A DNA stretch of 64,000 nt from assembly GCA_028293285.1 (NCBI GenBank), contig JAQGPC010000101.1, positions 1-64,000 of the forward strand. The letters run 5' to 3'. The first letter of the stretch is position 1, and every line of letters begins with the position of its first letter. Under the pieces are notes generated by a model. It was not told the DNA's origin, ran no database searches, and saw only the letters and a program-made list of their open reading frames with translations. This DNA is from Pedosphaera sp. (GTDB lineage Bacteria > Verrucomicrobiota > Verrucomicrobiia > Limisphaerales > Pedosphaeraceae). Positions 32,345 to 43,556 of this stretch are shown here, piece after piece. The position numbers and the translations under genes were made by a program.

Positions 32345-33196
32345 TCAACGCTGGCAACGGGGACAGTAAAAGGTGCTTCGAGCCGCCTGGACGAATCGTT
32401 TGATGCCGGTACTGCATCTGGCGCAGGGCTTTCCGTGGCGATCATAAACCAAAAGACGCTCCTGATAAAACTCGGAGGCGTTCCCGGCATTGCCATAATA
32501 AAAAAGTCCATCGCGGCTCCCGCTACCCTCAAAATCCAAGGGCAAGGTGCTGCCACATTTGATGGCTTTATTGAGGACGTCGCGAATGGCCTGCCGGAGG
32601 AGTTTGATTTGCGGGGGTTTTAATTTATTGGCGGCGAGGCGCGGAGAAATACCGGCGCGATACAGGGCTTCGCTGGCGTAAATGTTGCCAACGCCGGCGA
32701 CCAGGCTTTGGTCGAGGAGTTTGATTTTGATGGGCTGGCTCGAACGCTTGAGGGCTGTGGCAAAATAGGCGGCGGTGAATTCCGGGCCGAGTGGTTCGGG
32801 ACCCAAGGCGGCGATGGAAGATGTATCGAGGGTGAGTCGTCCGAAGTAGCGGGTGTCTTCGTAGATGAATTGGACTTGGCCGAGATCCATGGTGACGGCG
32901 GCATGTTTGGGCAAGGGAGCTTTTTTGGACAGGAGATACATGCGGCCGGTCATGCCGAGATGACCGAGCAGTGAGAGCGGAGTGCGTTGGTCGGCTTTGC
33001 GCAGGGTGAAGAGGAGATATTTGCCGCGACGGGTGACATCGATGAATTTTGCGCCGGAGAGAGTTTGTTTTAATTCGCGCTCGGAGGTGGGAGCGATGAC
33101 TTTGGCACGGCGGACTTCGACGTTGCGAATGGTCCGACCTTTTATTAATGGCGAAAGGTGGCGAATTAAAATTTCAACTTCGGGTAATTCGGGCAT
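32345..33196 (-). CDS. mutM: Formamidopyrimidine-DNA glycosylase
   Basis: N-terminal 'MPELPEVEILIRHL', 'QSLVAGVGNIYASEALYRAGISP', C-terminal zinc finger 'KPCARCSTGIKRFVQAARSTFYCPRCQR'. Confidence 0.95.
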   Translation of the reverse strand: MPELPEVEILIRHLSPLIKGRTIRNVEVRRAKVIAPTSERELKQTLSGAKFIDVTRRGKYLLFTLRKADQRTPLSLLGHLGMTGRMYLLSKKAPLPKHAAVTMDLGQVQFIYEDTRYFGRLTLDTSSIAALGPEPLGPEFTAAYFATALKRSSQPIKIKLLDQSLVAGVGNIYASEALYRAGISPRLAANKLKPPQIKLLRQAIRDVLNKAIKCGSTLPLDFEGSGSRDGLFYYGNAGNASEFYQERLLVYDRHGKPCARCSTGIKRFVQAARSTFYCPRCQR

Positions 33197-33557
33197 GAGA
33201 ATTTTTTCAGAAGCTTCGAGCGGGTTTGAGGGAACTGCAAGTAAAAGTCACGAGGATTACCAAAGTGGAGAGACACGAATTGCACGAATTTACACAAATA
33301 AATCATTTCATCGGAACTAAAAACACTCCGGGCCTGTTGTTATAACGTTCTTCAAAATGAATGTCTAAACGAAGCGAGCGATTGCCCCCCCATCCCGGCC
33401 TTCTTCCTCCCGCATGCGGGAGATGGGGAGAAGGAGAAGAAAGCAAGGCCGTGAGTATTTTTCCATGGGCTCGATAAATGACATTTATTTTGATGATTGT
33501 TATAAATCCGAATTATTTTTTGCCGAGTTGAGACAACGCCTTTAACCCATTGTCACA

Positions 33558-34190
33558 TTAAATTGCCGGAGCTTGGAGAAGGGCAAGAACTTCTTCGTCG
33601 GAGGTTTGCGAAAATGAGGAATAGTATTGGCCGACGGCGGCAAAATCGGGATCGGATTCGAGCACGATTACCTCGCGGGCAATTCGAGCCAGCCGATCCG
33701 TAGCGGTCACGGAGGCAACCGGGGCAGCGACTATAACGCGGGCAGACCCTTGCTCCCGGGCGGACGTCACTGCCGCCTCGGTGGTAGCGCCAGTTGCCAA
33801 GCCGTCATCCACGATAAGAACATTTTTTCCGGAAAGTGATGGGGCAGCGGCGTGATGGAATTTAGCGCGGTAGTTTTTTAAACGTTCAGTTTCCTCGGCG
33901 ATGACATCCTCCAATTCGGAACGGGAAACTCGCGTTTCCTCCATCGCGACCCGATCCAACAGGACGACGCCGTGTTCAGCCAGCGCGCCGACGGCAAATT
34001 CGCGGAACTGTGGATGGCCAATTTTCCGAACCACGAGGACATCCAAGGGAAGTTTCAAAATATGCGCCACCTCGGCTGCGACCACAACACCGCCACGCGG
34101 CAATCCTAAAACAATATCTGCCTCTACGCCCCGTTTCAAGAGGTGCTGGCCGAGTTGGACGCCTGCTGCTTCTCGTGATGAGAAGATCAT
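33558..34190 (-). CDS. Phosphoribosyltransferase-family protein
   Basis: 'DIVLGLPRGGVVVAAEVAHIL', PRPP loop 'NVLIVDDGLATGATTEAAV'. Confidence 0.88.
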   Translation of the reverse strand: MIFSSREAAGVQLGQHLLKRGVEADIVLGLPRGGVVVAAEVAHILKLPLDVLVVRKIGHPQFREFAVGALAEHGVVLLDRVAMEETRVSRSELEDVIAEETERLKNYRAKFHHAAAPSLSGKNVLIVDDGLATGATTEAAVTSAREQGSARVIVAAPVASVTATDRLARIAREVIVLESDPDFAAVGQYYSSFSQTSDEEVLALLQAPAI

Positions 34191-34192
34191 AT

Positions 34193-34216
34193 AAAAAAAT
34201 CGCCTCGCTTCGGCGA
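34193..34216 (-). terminator. Short GC stem-loop + U7, directly abutting the phosphoribosyltransferase start (terminator/attenuator-like)
   Basis: Minus strand: TCGCC-GAAGCGA-GGCGA-TTTTTTT-AT-ATG. Confidence 0.45.
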
Positions 34217-34237
34217 AAAATCAATAGCTGCAAGAAT

Positions 34238-34307
34238 GGAGTGTTGGAGTGTTGGAGTGTTGGAGTGTTGGAGTGTTGGAGTGTTGGAGTGTTGGAGTGT
34301 TGGAGTG
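34238..34307. repeat. 8-bp tandem repeat (GGAGTGTT), 8 perfect copies plus a partial
   Basis: Counted directly: units start at 34238, 34246, ... 34294; partial GGAGTG at 34302-34307. Confidence 0.95.
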
Positions 34308-34359
34308 GAAATGAATGTTCCAGCTCCAAAACTCCGCTAAACGCTTACTGCGTCTTTTG

Positions 34360-35148
<789 letters not shown>

Positions 35149-35230
35149 TCAAAGCCCTCGCGCGTCCCATTTTCGTATAAAGAAATGGAAAAGCAAACGT
35201 TGAATCCGTATTTCGCGCGGGGTTGACGAA

Positions 35231-37693
35231 GTGAAGACCGGGAAATCGGCTGGCTTACTTTTCCTTGTCAGTTTCAAGGGTAGTTATCTACGATGGAGGG
35301 GATGGCCACCCAACTTTTCAATGAGCAAATCTAGCGATTCCCGTCGGGATTTGTTGATTTACTTGCTGCTGGCGCTGGTCACTGTGGTTTTGTACTTACC
35401 CCTGGCAAGCTTTGAGTTTAACAACTACGACGATGCCCAGTATATAACCGACAATACGCGCCTTCAATCCGGGCTCACAGCCGAAAATCTGGCATGGGCG
35501 TTCACGAGTGGATATGCGAGCAATTGGCATCCCTTAACCTGGATCTCGCACATGCTGGATTGCCAGATTTACGGTCTCAAACCGGGCGGCCACCACCTGA
35601 CAAACTTACTGTTCCATGTGGCCAACAGCTTGCTGCTTTTTGGATTATTGCGTCGTTTGACGGGGGCTTTTTGGCGGAGCGCGATGGTGGCCGCACTTTT
35701 TGCATGGCATCCGGTGCATGTGGAATCGGTGGCGTGGGTGGCCGAGCGCAAGGATGTATTAAGCACATTTTTTGCGCTGCTGACCGTGTGGGCTTACGTG
35801 GCTTATACGAAAACACCGACGCGGGCGCGCTACTGCCTGGTGATAATCTATTTTGCCCTTGGCCTTATGGCCAAACCGATGCTCGTTACCCTGCCCCTCG
35901 TTTTGTTATTATTGGATTATTGGCCGTTGCACCGCCTGCGAGTATTTCCGGTTCAGCCGTTCCGTTCGTACATGCCGCTGGTGCGGGAAAAATTGCCGTT
36001 GTTTGTTTTAACAGCAGTTTTGTGTTGCGTGACGTTTTTAGTCCAGAAGGCTGGCGGCTCGGTGGCGCTCAGCGGGCTGCCTTTCCCTTACCGCGCGGAG
36101 AATGCGTTGGTTTCCTGTGTGCGGTACATCGGGAAGATATTTTGGCCGACGCATCTGTCGATATTTTATCCCTATCCGCCCAGCCTGCCACTATGGGAGG
36201 TGTTGGGAGCGGGTTTATTGTTGGTTGGGATTTGTGCATGGGCAGGACGTTGCGCACGAAACCATCCCTATGTGGCCGCAGGCTGGTTTTGGTTTTTGAT
36301 CACGCTGATTCCGGTGATTGGCCTGGTGCAGGTGGGTGATCAAGCCATGGCTGACCGTTATACGTATATTCCAGCCATTGGCTTATTCCTGATCGTGACG
36401 TGGGGAGCAAATGAATTGGCGATGCGTTGGTCTCGTACAAAATGGCTAATGGGCATGGCGGCCGTGCTGGTCCTGGCAGGTTGCCTGGTTGGCACGACAT
36501 TGCAGGTGCGTTATTGGCGGAATAGTTTCACCTTGTTCAACCATGCCCTGGAAGTGACTACAGACAATGCGGTCGCACATTCCAAACTGGCAGAAGCTTT
36601 CGCAACGAAAGGAGATTTCAAGGAGTCGCTGGCGCATTATAACGAAGTTTTGCGGATTAAACCGGGCGATGCAGAGGCGGAAAACAGCATTGGCACGCTA
36701 TTCTATCAGCAAAATAAGTTTGAGGAGGCATCGGCGCATTTTAACGCGGCACTAAAGGTTCGTCCCAATTATGACATGGCTTATTACAATTTGGGTTTGT
36801 TGCTGCTGCAGGAGGGTAAACCCGGTGAGGCCATCGAAAAGTTTCAGAGCGCTTTGAAATTTAATGCGCGTCATGACAAGGCCCGTACCAGCCTGGGGCA
36901 GGCGCTGACCCAACAAGGAAAGCTTGATGAAGCCATCGAGCAGTACCGGGAAGCGCTCAAATATGCGCCGCAGAACCCTTATGCGCAAAACAGCCTGGCC
37001 GATGCGCTTGATCGAAAGGGCAAATTGGAAGAAGCAATTCCGCATTATCTCGCAGCGCTGCAAAGCAAGCCCGACCTCGTGGAAGCACATTACAATCTTG
37101 GCAATGCCTTGATAAGCCAAGGGAAGATAAACGAGGCGGCGGGACATTACTCCGAAGCGGTCCGCTTCCGCCCCGATTATATGGAGGCGCATTTCAACCT
37201 CGGCAATATTTTGATCCAACAGAAACAATGGGACGCGGCCGTGGGTCATTATGCAGAGGTCCTGCGACTAAAACCGGATTTTGTGGATGCTCATGCTAAT
37301 ATGGGCATCGCATTGACCCGCCAAGGCAAAACCAGCGAGGCCGTTGCTCATTATCGCGCAGCATTGCAATTAGATCCGCGATCTGTCACGGCACTTAAAA
37401 AATTGGCGTGGATTCTGGCGACGAATCCGAATGCCAAACTTCGGGATGGCGCGGAAGCGGTCCGGTTATCCGCGCTGGCACTAGAGGTTAACGGAGCGGC
37501 TGATGCGAATGCGTGGGACATTCGCGGAGCAGCTTGCGCAGAAGCCGGGCAATTCGCGGAAGCGGCAAGTGCGGCGAAAAAAGCCATTGACTTGGCCACG
37601 GCTTCGCAACATAAGGAAGTAATCACCGAAATGCAAAATCGCCTGCGTTTATATGAAGCCGGGCAGGCTTTTCACGAAAGCGCCACACCGTGA
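35231..37693 (+). CDS. Multipass membrane + TPR protein (TMTC-like)
   Basis: ~10 TM helices with 'FNNYDDAQYITDN', 'WHPVHVESVAWVAERKDVLS', followed by ~9 TPRs. Start probably MSKSSDSRRD (~35321). Confidence 0.85.
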   Translation: MKTGKSAGLLFLVSFKGSYLRWRGWPPNFSMSKSSDSRRDLLIYLLLALVTVVLYLPLASFEFNNYDDAQYITDNTRLQSGLTAENLAWAFTSGYASNWHPLTWISHMLDCQIYGLKPGGHHLTNLLFHVANSLLLFGLLRRLTGAFWRSAMVAALFAWHPVHVESVAWVAERKDVLSTFFALLTVWAYVAYTKTPTRARYCLVIIYFALGLMAKPMLVTLPLVLLLLDYWPLHRLRVFPVQPFRSYMPLVREKLPLFVLTAVLCCVTFLVQKAGGSVALSGLPFPYRAENALVSCVRYIGKIFWPTHLSIFYPYPPSLPLWEVLGAGLLLVGICAWAGRCARNHPYVAAGWFWFLITLIPVIGLVQVGDQAMADRYTYIPAIGLFLIVTWGANELAMRWSRTKWLMGMAAVLVLAGCLVGTTLQVRYWRNSFTLFNHALEVTTDNAVAHSKLAEAFATKGDFKESLAHYNEVLRIKPGDAEAENSIGTLFYQQNKFEEASAHFNAALKVRPNYDMAYYNLGLLLLQEGKPGEAIEKFQSALKFNARHDKARTSLGQALTQQGKLDEAIEQYREALKYAPQNPYAQNSLADALDRKGKLEEAIPHYLAALQSKPDLVEAHYNLGNALISQGKINEAAGHYSEAVRFRPDYMEAHFNLGNILIQQKQWDAAVGHYAEVLRLKPDFVDAHANMGIALTRQGKTSEAVAHYRAALQLDPRSVTALKKLAWILATNPNAKLRDGAEAVRLSALALEVNGAADANAWDIRGAACAEAGQFAEAASAAKKAIDLATASQHKEVITEMQNRLRLYEAGQAFHESATP

Positions 37694-37735
37694 AGACCGA
37701 TCATTTCAATCATCGCGCCGTGCTAATCATCCGTC

Positions 37736-38989
37736 ATGGGATTGCCAGTTAAAGTAGCCGTTTTGCAGAAAGCCGATCGCTGGTGCTTCGGGCCGTTTTG
37801 CTTTTTGTTGACGGTGGTGCGGAAGTTGGGCGGACTTTTTGGAGCACGAACGGAGTCGCGACCGCGCAATATTTTATTCGTTAAATTGGCGGAACAGGGT
37901 TCCACGGTTTTAGCGGCACCGACACTTCGGCGGGCAGTGGAGATGGTTGGGCGGGAGAATGTTTACTTTCTTTGCTTCGAAGAGAATCGGTTCGTCCTGG
38001 ATATGATGGAAATTATTCCACCGGAGAATGTGCTGACGGTTTCGACGGAAAGTCTCTTTACGATGGCGAGCGGGACATTGCGAGTGATTGGACGGATGCA
38101 GCGCATGGGGTTGGATGCGGCGATTGATCTGGAATTTCTGGCAAGGTTCTCAGCGGCGTTGACGTATTTGAGCGGAGCGAGATTGCGAGTTGGAATGCAT
38201 GCGTTTCATGGCGAAGGGCCGTATCGCGGCGATTTGATGACGCATCGGATTCCCTATAATCCGCATCTGCACACCACGCAGATGTTTCAAGTGATGGTGG
38301 AGGCTTTGAATGCGCCAAGTGAGTTATTTCCGACTTTTAATTACACGGTTCCGCCGCTGGAATTTTACGAGCCGTCGTTTCGCGCAAGTGCGGAGGAATT
38401 GCGGCGGATGGAGGAACTGATTCGCAAGGAGACTGGCAAGGTATCGTTACCGCGCGTCATTTTGCTGAACCCGAATGCGAGTGATTTGTTGCCGCTGCGA
38501 CGCTGGCCGACGAATCGTTATGTGGAATTGGCGAAGCGGTTGCTGGCGAAATTTCCGGAGGTTTATATCGCGTTTACGGGAGCGAAAGAGGAGACGGTGG
38601 CGAATGAACAACTGGTGCGTGAGGTGGGGTCGGAGCGGTGTTTTTCGGCGGCGGGCAAGACTACGCTGCGGGAATTGCTGGCGCTCTATACACTTTGTGA
38701 TGTGCTCGTGACGAATGACAGCGGACCGGCGCATTTTGCATCGCTGACGCCGATTCACGTGGTGACGTTGTTCGGACCGGAAACCCCTGCCCTATTCGCG
38801 GCGCATACGTCGCGGCATGTGGCGTTATGGGCGGGGATTGCGTGCAGTCCTTGTGTGAGTGCATTGAATAACCGGCAATCGGCATGCAAAAATAATTTGT
38901 GCATGCAGGCGATTTCGGTGGATCAGGTGTTTGCGCAGGTGTGTCGGGGGTTTGTGGGGAGAGAGACGGATTGTGCGAATTTGCGGTGA
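37736..38989 (+). CDS. Glycosyltransferase family 9 (ADP-heptose:LPS heptosyltransferase-like)
   Basis: 'ILFVKLAEQGSTVLAAPTLRRAVE', 'CDVLVTNDSGPAHFASLTPIHVVTLFGPETPALFAA'. Confidence 0.85.
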   Translation: MGLPVKVAVLQKADRWCFGPFCFLLTVVRKLGGLFGARTESRPRNILFVKLAEQGSTVLAAPTLRRAVEMVGRENVYFLCFEENRFVLDMMEIIPPENVLTVSTESLFTMASGTLRVIGRMQRMGLDAAIDLEFLARFSAALTYLSGARLRVGMHAFHGEGPYRGDLMTHRIPYNPHLHTTQMFQVMVEALNAPSELFPTFNYTVPPLEFYEPSFRASAEELRRMEELIRKETGKVSLPRVILLNPNASDLLPLRRWPTNRYVELAKRLLAKFPEVYIAFTGAKEETVANEQLVREVGSERCFSAAGKTTLRELLALYTLCDVLVTNDSGPAHFASLTPIHVVTLFGPETPALFAAHTSRHVALWAGIACSPCVSALNNRQSACKNNLCMQAISVDQVFAQVCRGFVGRETDCANLR

Positions 38990-39084
38990 AGGATTGGGTG
39001 GAGGTTGGCTCGATGATTGGATTGAGCGCTTGTTTCGTTTTGACGTTCGGCGCGGTGAGGACACTGCGGCCCTACCTCCTGAAA

Positions 39085-39114
39085 ACAAAAAAGGGCGTCC
39101 CGAAGGACGCCCTT
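39085..39114 (-). terminator. Rho-independent terminator of rpsB-tsf
   Basis: Minus strand AAGGGCGTCC-TTCG-GGACGCCCTTTTTTGTTTTC, just after tsf stop. Confidence 0.9.
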
Positions 39115-39135
39115 GTGAAAGATTACGCGAATTAA

Positions 39136-39984
39136 TTAAGCGGCTGGGCTTTCGCCGATTTGGAACCGGACGAAGTTGCGGATGGTGATTTCATCGCCCA
39201 ATTGCTTGGCGACGGAACCGACATGTTCCTTGACGGTGACTTCGGAATTTTTCTTCACGAAGCCCTGGTCCACGAGGCAGTAGGTCTGGTAAAACTTGTC
39301 GAGCACGCCTTGGAGAATTTTTTCCAATGCGGCGGCCGGCTTGCCTTTCAGGCGGTCGGACTGGGAGGCGATTTCACGTTCCTTGGCGATGACGTCGGCA
39401 GGGACGTTTTCGCGGGAGACAACGTAAGGATGACCAGCAGCGATCTGCAGGGTGATGTCGCGGACGAGTTGCTTGAAATCTTCGCTGGCGACGGTGGCTT
39501 CTTTGCCCGCGCCGACTTCGACCAGCACGCCAACCTTGGCGCCGGTGTGAATGTAGGCGGCAATGAGACCATTACCCGTGACTTCCATGCGATGGAAGCG
39601 GGGAATCTGGATATTCTCGCCGATCTTGGCAACTTGCGCGGTGCGCACGGCTTCCAAGTCAGCCTTGGGGTTCGCGAGCAGAGTGCGGGCGATTTCATCG
39701 CAGAAAGCCTGGAAGCTTTCATTACGGGCGACGAAGTCGGTTTCGCAATTGATTTCGACGAGGATGCCGGACTTGGCACCGGAAGCGATGGCTTGGGCGA
39801 TGACGCCTTCATTGGCGGCGCGGGAAGATTTCTTGGCGGCAGAGGCAGCGCCTTTTTTGCGGAGAACGTCCACGGCGGCATCGATATCGCCATTCGACTC
39901 GGTGAGGGCTTTTTTGCAATCCATGAGACCGGCACCGGTCATTTCCCTTAATTTACCAACTGCACCAGCAGTAATTTCAGCCAT
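39136..39984 (-). CDS. tsf: Elongation factor Ts
   Basis: 'AGAVGKLREMTGAGLMDCKKALTESNGDIDAAVDVLRKKG', 'CETDFVARNESFQ'. Confidence 0.97.
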   Translation of the reverse strand: MAEITAGAVGKLREMTGAGLMDCKKALTESNGDIDAAVDVLRKKGAASAAKKSSRAANEGVIAQAIASGAKSGILVEINCETDFVARNESFQAFCDEIARTLLANPKADLEAVRTAQVAKIGENIQIPRFHRMEVTGNGLIAAYIHTGAKVGVLVEVGAGKEATVASEDFKQLVRDITLQIAAGHPYVVSRENVPADVIAKEREIASQSDRLKGKPAAALEKILQGVLDKFYQTYCLVDQGFVKKNSEVTVKEHVGSVAKQLGDEITIRNFVRFQIGESPAA

Positions 39985-40075
39985 AAAATTGTGTGATTAA
40001 AAGTTAAACGTTGAGAGTTGAAAATGATGGAACGCGGTGAGACCGCTTGGGCCTGAACCGCGTTCCATCGAGAAA

Positions 40076-40882
40076 CTATGCCTGGAGACTTGCTACTTGC
40101 TCGGGAGTCGCGGGAGCTTCCGCGGCGGGCGCAGGAGCCGGAGCGGGTGCAGCAGCGGCTTCAGCTTCCGCAGTCTTGCGGCGGGCATACTTCGCTTCGT
40201 ATTCAGCCTGGGCCTGAATGATGGTCTGGCCAACGGTGGTCAGGACCATGCGGACGGAACGAATCGCGTCGTCGTTGCCGGCGATAGGATAATCCACGAG
40301 ATCGGGATCGCAGTTCGTGTCCACGAGGGCCACGACAGGGATTTTCAAGCGGCGCGCTTCAGCGACGGCGTTGTGTTCGCGCTTGACGTCCACGACGAAC
40401 ATCGCAGCAGGATACTTGTCCATGGCGCGGATACCATCAAAATACTTGAATTGGCGGGCATGTTCGCGACGAATCGCTGATTGCTCCTGCTTCACGTATT
40501 TATTGATGCTGCCGTCGGTTTCCATCTTCTCGATACCCTTCATGCGGGCGATGGATTTCTTGACGGTCTGGAAATTGGTGAGGGTGCCGCCGAGCCAACG
40601 TTCGGTGACATAAAATTGACTGCAATCCTTGGCCGTTTCCTTGACGGCTTGTTGGGCTTGCTTCTTGGTGCCCACGAACAGGATGCGACCGCCCTTGCTG
40701 ACGGTGGTGGTCAGGAAATCACAAGCAGACTGGAGGCCGGCGAGTGTTTTGCTGAGGTCGATGATATGAATGCCGTTGCGAGCATCGAAGATGAACGGTT
40801 TCATCTTGGGGTTCCAACGCTTCGTCTGATGTCCGAAATGGACGCCTGCTTCTAATAATTCTTTTACGCCGATACTAATCAC
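40076..40882 (-). CDS. rpsB: 30S ribosomal protein S2
   Basis: 'VKELLEAGVHFGHQTKRWNPKMKPFIFDARNGIHIIDLSKT', 'VVALVDTNCDPDLVDYPIAGNDDAIRS'. Confidence 0.97.
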   Translation of the reverse strand: MISIGVKELLEAGVHFGHQTKRWNPKMKPFIFDARNGIHIIDLSKTLAGLQSACDFLTTTVSKGGRILFVGTKKQAQQAVKETAKDCSQFYVTERWLGGTLTNFQTVKKSIARMKGIEKMETDGSINKYVKQEQSAIRREHARQFKYFDGIRAMDKYPAAMFVVDVKREHNAVAEARRLKIPVVALVDTNCDPDLVDYPIAGNDDAIRSVRMVLTTVGQTIIQAQAEYEAKYARRKTAEAEAAAAPAPAPAPAAEAPATPEQVASLQA

Positions 40883-41218
40883 AATTTTCCTTTGTTAAGA
40901 GCCCGCTTTTTTAGCGAACCATTCCGCGGAAGACGGAATTTATTTCAGTGTTATTGTGGTCACCCGCACTCGCATGAGCATGGGCATATTTAAGACCGTT
41001 TTCCCTCCTCACGTTCCGGTGACCGGTTCCCGCGAAAGGGCCGAACAAAATAGCAAAAGCACTCTAAGTAGCAACTCCTATTTTAAACCATGATTAGGAT
41101 TGTGCCAGAGACAAGTTCGACTGAAGGGGAATGCCCAAATGCTTCAGAATTGCACCGGTTAGGGCTTTAAGTTAATAAAGCGCATGTTGCGGCGGCCATT
41201 TATCAGCCCTAAAGGGCA

Positions 41219-41797
41219 TTGTTTCCGATGAAAAGTGCTAAGCTACATAACTTTAACGTTGAAGTTTTCATCTTAGCGGGTGGTTTGAGTAGCCGGATGG
41301 GACGAGATAAGGCGAAGTTGCGGTTGGGGCGGCGGACAATGCTGGGCCATATACGTCGGCCTGCCAAGGAGTTGGGTCTGCCGGTTCGTATACTGAGAAA
41401 GGATGTGATTTCGCGTTGTGGGCCTTTGGGCGGGATTTATACGGGATTAATCAAGAGTCGGGCGGATGCGGTGCTTTTTCTGGCTTGTGATATGCCGTTT
41501 GTGTCGGCGGGGCTTTTGGAGGAGATCATTGAATCGTTGGGAGCTTCGCGGAAGGCGGTTTTTTCCCGGTATGGAGATTTGGCGGGGTTTCCCCTGCTCT
41601 TGCGACGTGAGGCGTGTTTGCCGGTGGTTGAGGAGCAGATTGAGAAAAAGGAATTTTCGCTGCAATCGCTGGCGAGGGTTCTTAAAGCCAAGGTGCTGCG
41701 ACCAGAGCGGACGCGCGCCGAAGAATTGGAGAATATCAATACGCCTGAGGAATTGGAAAAGGCGAGGGAGCGATTGCGGTATGCGGATTCCAAGTAA
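41219..41797 (+). CDS. mobA: Molybdenum cofactor guanylyltransferase-like protein
   Basis: 'VFILAGGLSSRMGRDKAKLRLGRRTMLGH', 'CGPLGGIYTGLIKSRADAVLFLACDMPFVSAGLLEEI'. Confidence 0.8.
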   Translation: MFPMKSAKLHNFNVEVFILAGGLSSRMGRDKAKLRLGRRTMLGHIRRPAKELGLPVRILRKDVISRCGPLGGIYTGLIKSRADAVLFLACDMPFVSAGLLEEIIESLGASRKAVFSRYGDLAGFPLLLRREACLPVVEEQIEKKEFSLQSLARVLKAKVLRPERTRAEELENINTPEELEKARERLRYADSK

Positions 41798-42042
41798 TTC
41801 GGTCGGATAGATTATGCGAGGATTAATGTGTTTGCTTGGATTAGAAAGCTGCAGAATTGGTTCATCGTCTGGAAAAGCCTGAGAATCTTGTCTGTTTAAC
41901 ATTGCTGCGCCCGGGACGGTCGCTCTCCGGAAATTGGGCTGCTACAGGCGAGATTTGTTAAGCTAGTGTAAAATATGGCCCCGCCCGGTTAAGCAAATGT
42001 AAAAGAGCTTTCACTGGTATCTATTCGCGCAATGATGCGGAC

Positions 42043-43422
42043 ATGGAAACCAAGAACTCCCGCAAAATAGCCGCCGTCGTGGCGGCGTTTGCGTTTGGTG
42101 TAACAGTCGCACAGGGGCAATTGCCCGCTGGTTCGTCAATCAACATCGCTCGAGGCATGGGTCAGACGCTCGGGAGCATCACTGTGAACGATCCGGGCAA
42201 TCATGTATGGGTGCTGCAGACGTCCACAAATTTCATCACCTGGGCGGGAGTGGACTCATGGAAGATTCATAACGGAAATTATCATGTCAGCCTGAGCCGA
42301 GCGGGAGCCGGGCCGAATCTTTATTATCGCGCCATCTATGACGGGGCGCAGCAGAGTATTTTAAGCACCACAACGAATGCGCTGCTGCTGCCGGGAACGA
42401 ATTTCAATTATGCCGCGCCGACACTGCCGCCCAACTTTTTGGTGCCACCCATCAGTAACCAGGACAACACTCCGTCAACGAATGTGGTGACCGACCCGGC
42501 AGCAACTTTGGGGCGGGTGTTGTTTTATGACAAGCGACTTTCGACGAACCAGACGGTGGCATGTTCGTCGTGTCATGTGGCGAAGTATGGATTCTCGGAC
42601 CCGAACCGGTTCAGCACCGGTTTCAACGGGAGCAAAGGGACGCGCAACGCGATGGGGCTGTCGAATGCGCGGTATTATCAGCGTGGACATTTTTTCTGGG
42701 ATGAGCGGGCGGCGACGCTGGAGGATCAGGTGTTGCTTCCCATCCAGAACCCGATTGAAATGGGAATGACCCTTCCGGCGCTGCTGCCGCGATTGGCGGC
42801 GGAACCGTTCTACACGAATCTGTTTACGAAAGCGTTTGGCACGCCGGACGTGACTTCCGGCCGGGTTTCCCGCGCGCTGGCGCAGTTTGTGCGGTCGATT
42901 ATTTCAACCAAGTCCAAGTATGACCAGGGTTTGCCAGTTAATTTCGCGAATTTCACAGCACAGGAGAAGCTGGGGCGGCAGATTTTTCTGGGGCAAGTGG
43001 GAAATGCGACCTGCGCGGCTTGTCATGGCACGGATAATTTTGTGCCGGGAGCGGTGGCGAATAACAATGGCCTGGAGTTTCCGTATGTGGATAAAGGAAT
43101 CGGCGGCATAACGGGACGCGCGCAGGACATGGGATTGTTCAAGGTGCCTTCGTTGCGGAACATTGAACTGACGGCGCCGTATATGCATGACGGACGGTTT
43201 GCGACGCTGGAAGAGGTGGTGGAGTTCTATAACTCCGGCATTGTGAATGGCACGAATCTGTCCCCGCCGCTGAGAACGCCTCCGGGTCAGCCGCCAGGGG
43301 TGTTGCGCTTGAATTTGACGGTCACACAAAAGGCTGCGTTGGTGGCGTTCCTGAAGACATTGACGGATACGAGTGTTATGACAGATGAGAAGTTTTTGGA
43401 TCCGTTTAATTACGGGAATTAA
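42043..43422 (+). CDS. Di-heme cytochrome-c peroxidase/MauG-like secreted protein
   Basis: Two CxxCH motifs ('VACSSCHVAKYGFSDPN', 'TCAACHGTDNF'), 'FKVPSLRNIELTAPYMHDGRFATLEEVVEFYN'. Confidence 0.9.
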   Translation: METKNSRKIAAVVAAFAFGVTVAQGQLPAGSSINIARGMGQTLGSITVNDPGNHVWVLQTSTNFITWAGVDSWKIHNGNYHVSLSRAGAGPNLYYRAIYDGAQQSILSTTTNALLLPGTNFNYAAPTLPPNFLVPPISNQDNTPSTNVVTDPAATLGRVLFYDKRLSTNQTVACSSCHVAKYGFSDPNRFSTGFNGSKGTRNAMGLSNARYYQRGHFFWDERAATLEDQVLLPIQNPIEMGMTLPALLPRLAAEPFYTNLFTKAFGTPDVTSGRVSRALAQFVRSIISTKSKYDQGLPVNFANFTAQEKLGRQIFLGQVGNATCAACHGTDNFVPGAVANNNGLEFPYVDKGIGGITGRAQDMGLFKVPSLRNIELTAPYMHDGRFATLEEVVEFYNSGIVNGTNLSPPLRTPPGQPPGVLRLNLTVTQKAALVAFLKTLTDTSVMTDEKFLDPFNYGN

Positions 43423-43556
43423 GTGGGGTGAAGAAAAGTTTGAAACCAACTTCAATTCCTTCAGCACAAACCCTCTCCCTTGATTGGGCGAGGGTTTCGC
43501 AATTATGGGACAGCATTCAATCGTCCCGCTGGGACTCGGGGCCATGCCGGATTGCT

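Noticed and set aside
39160-39951. 263-aa plus-strand ORF over tsf
   Set aside because: Antisense shadow of a conserved gene; repetitive D/G/F composition.
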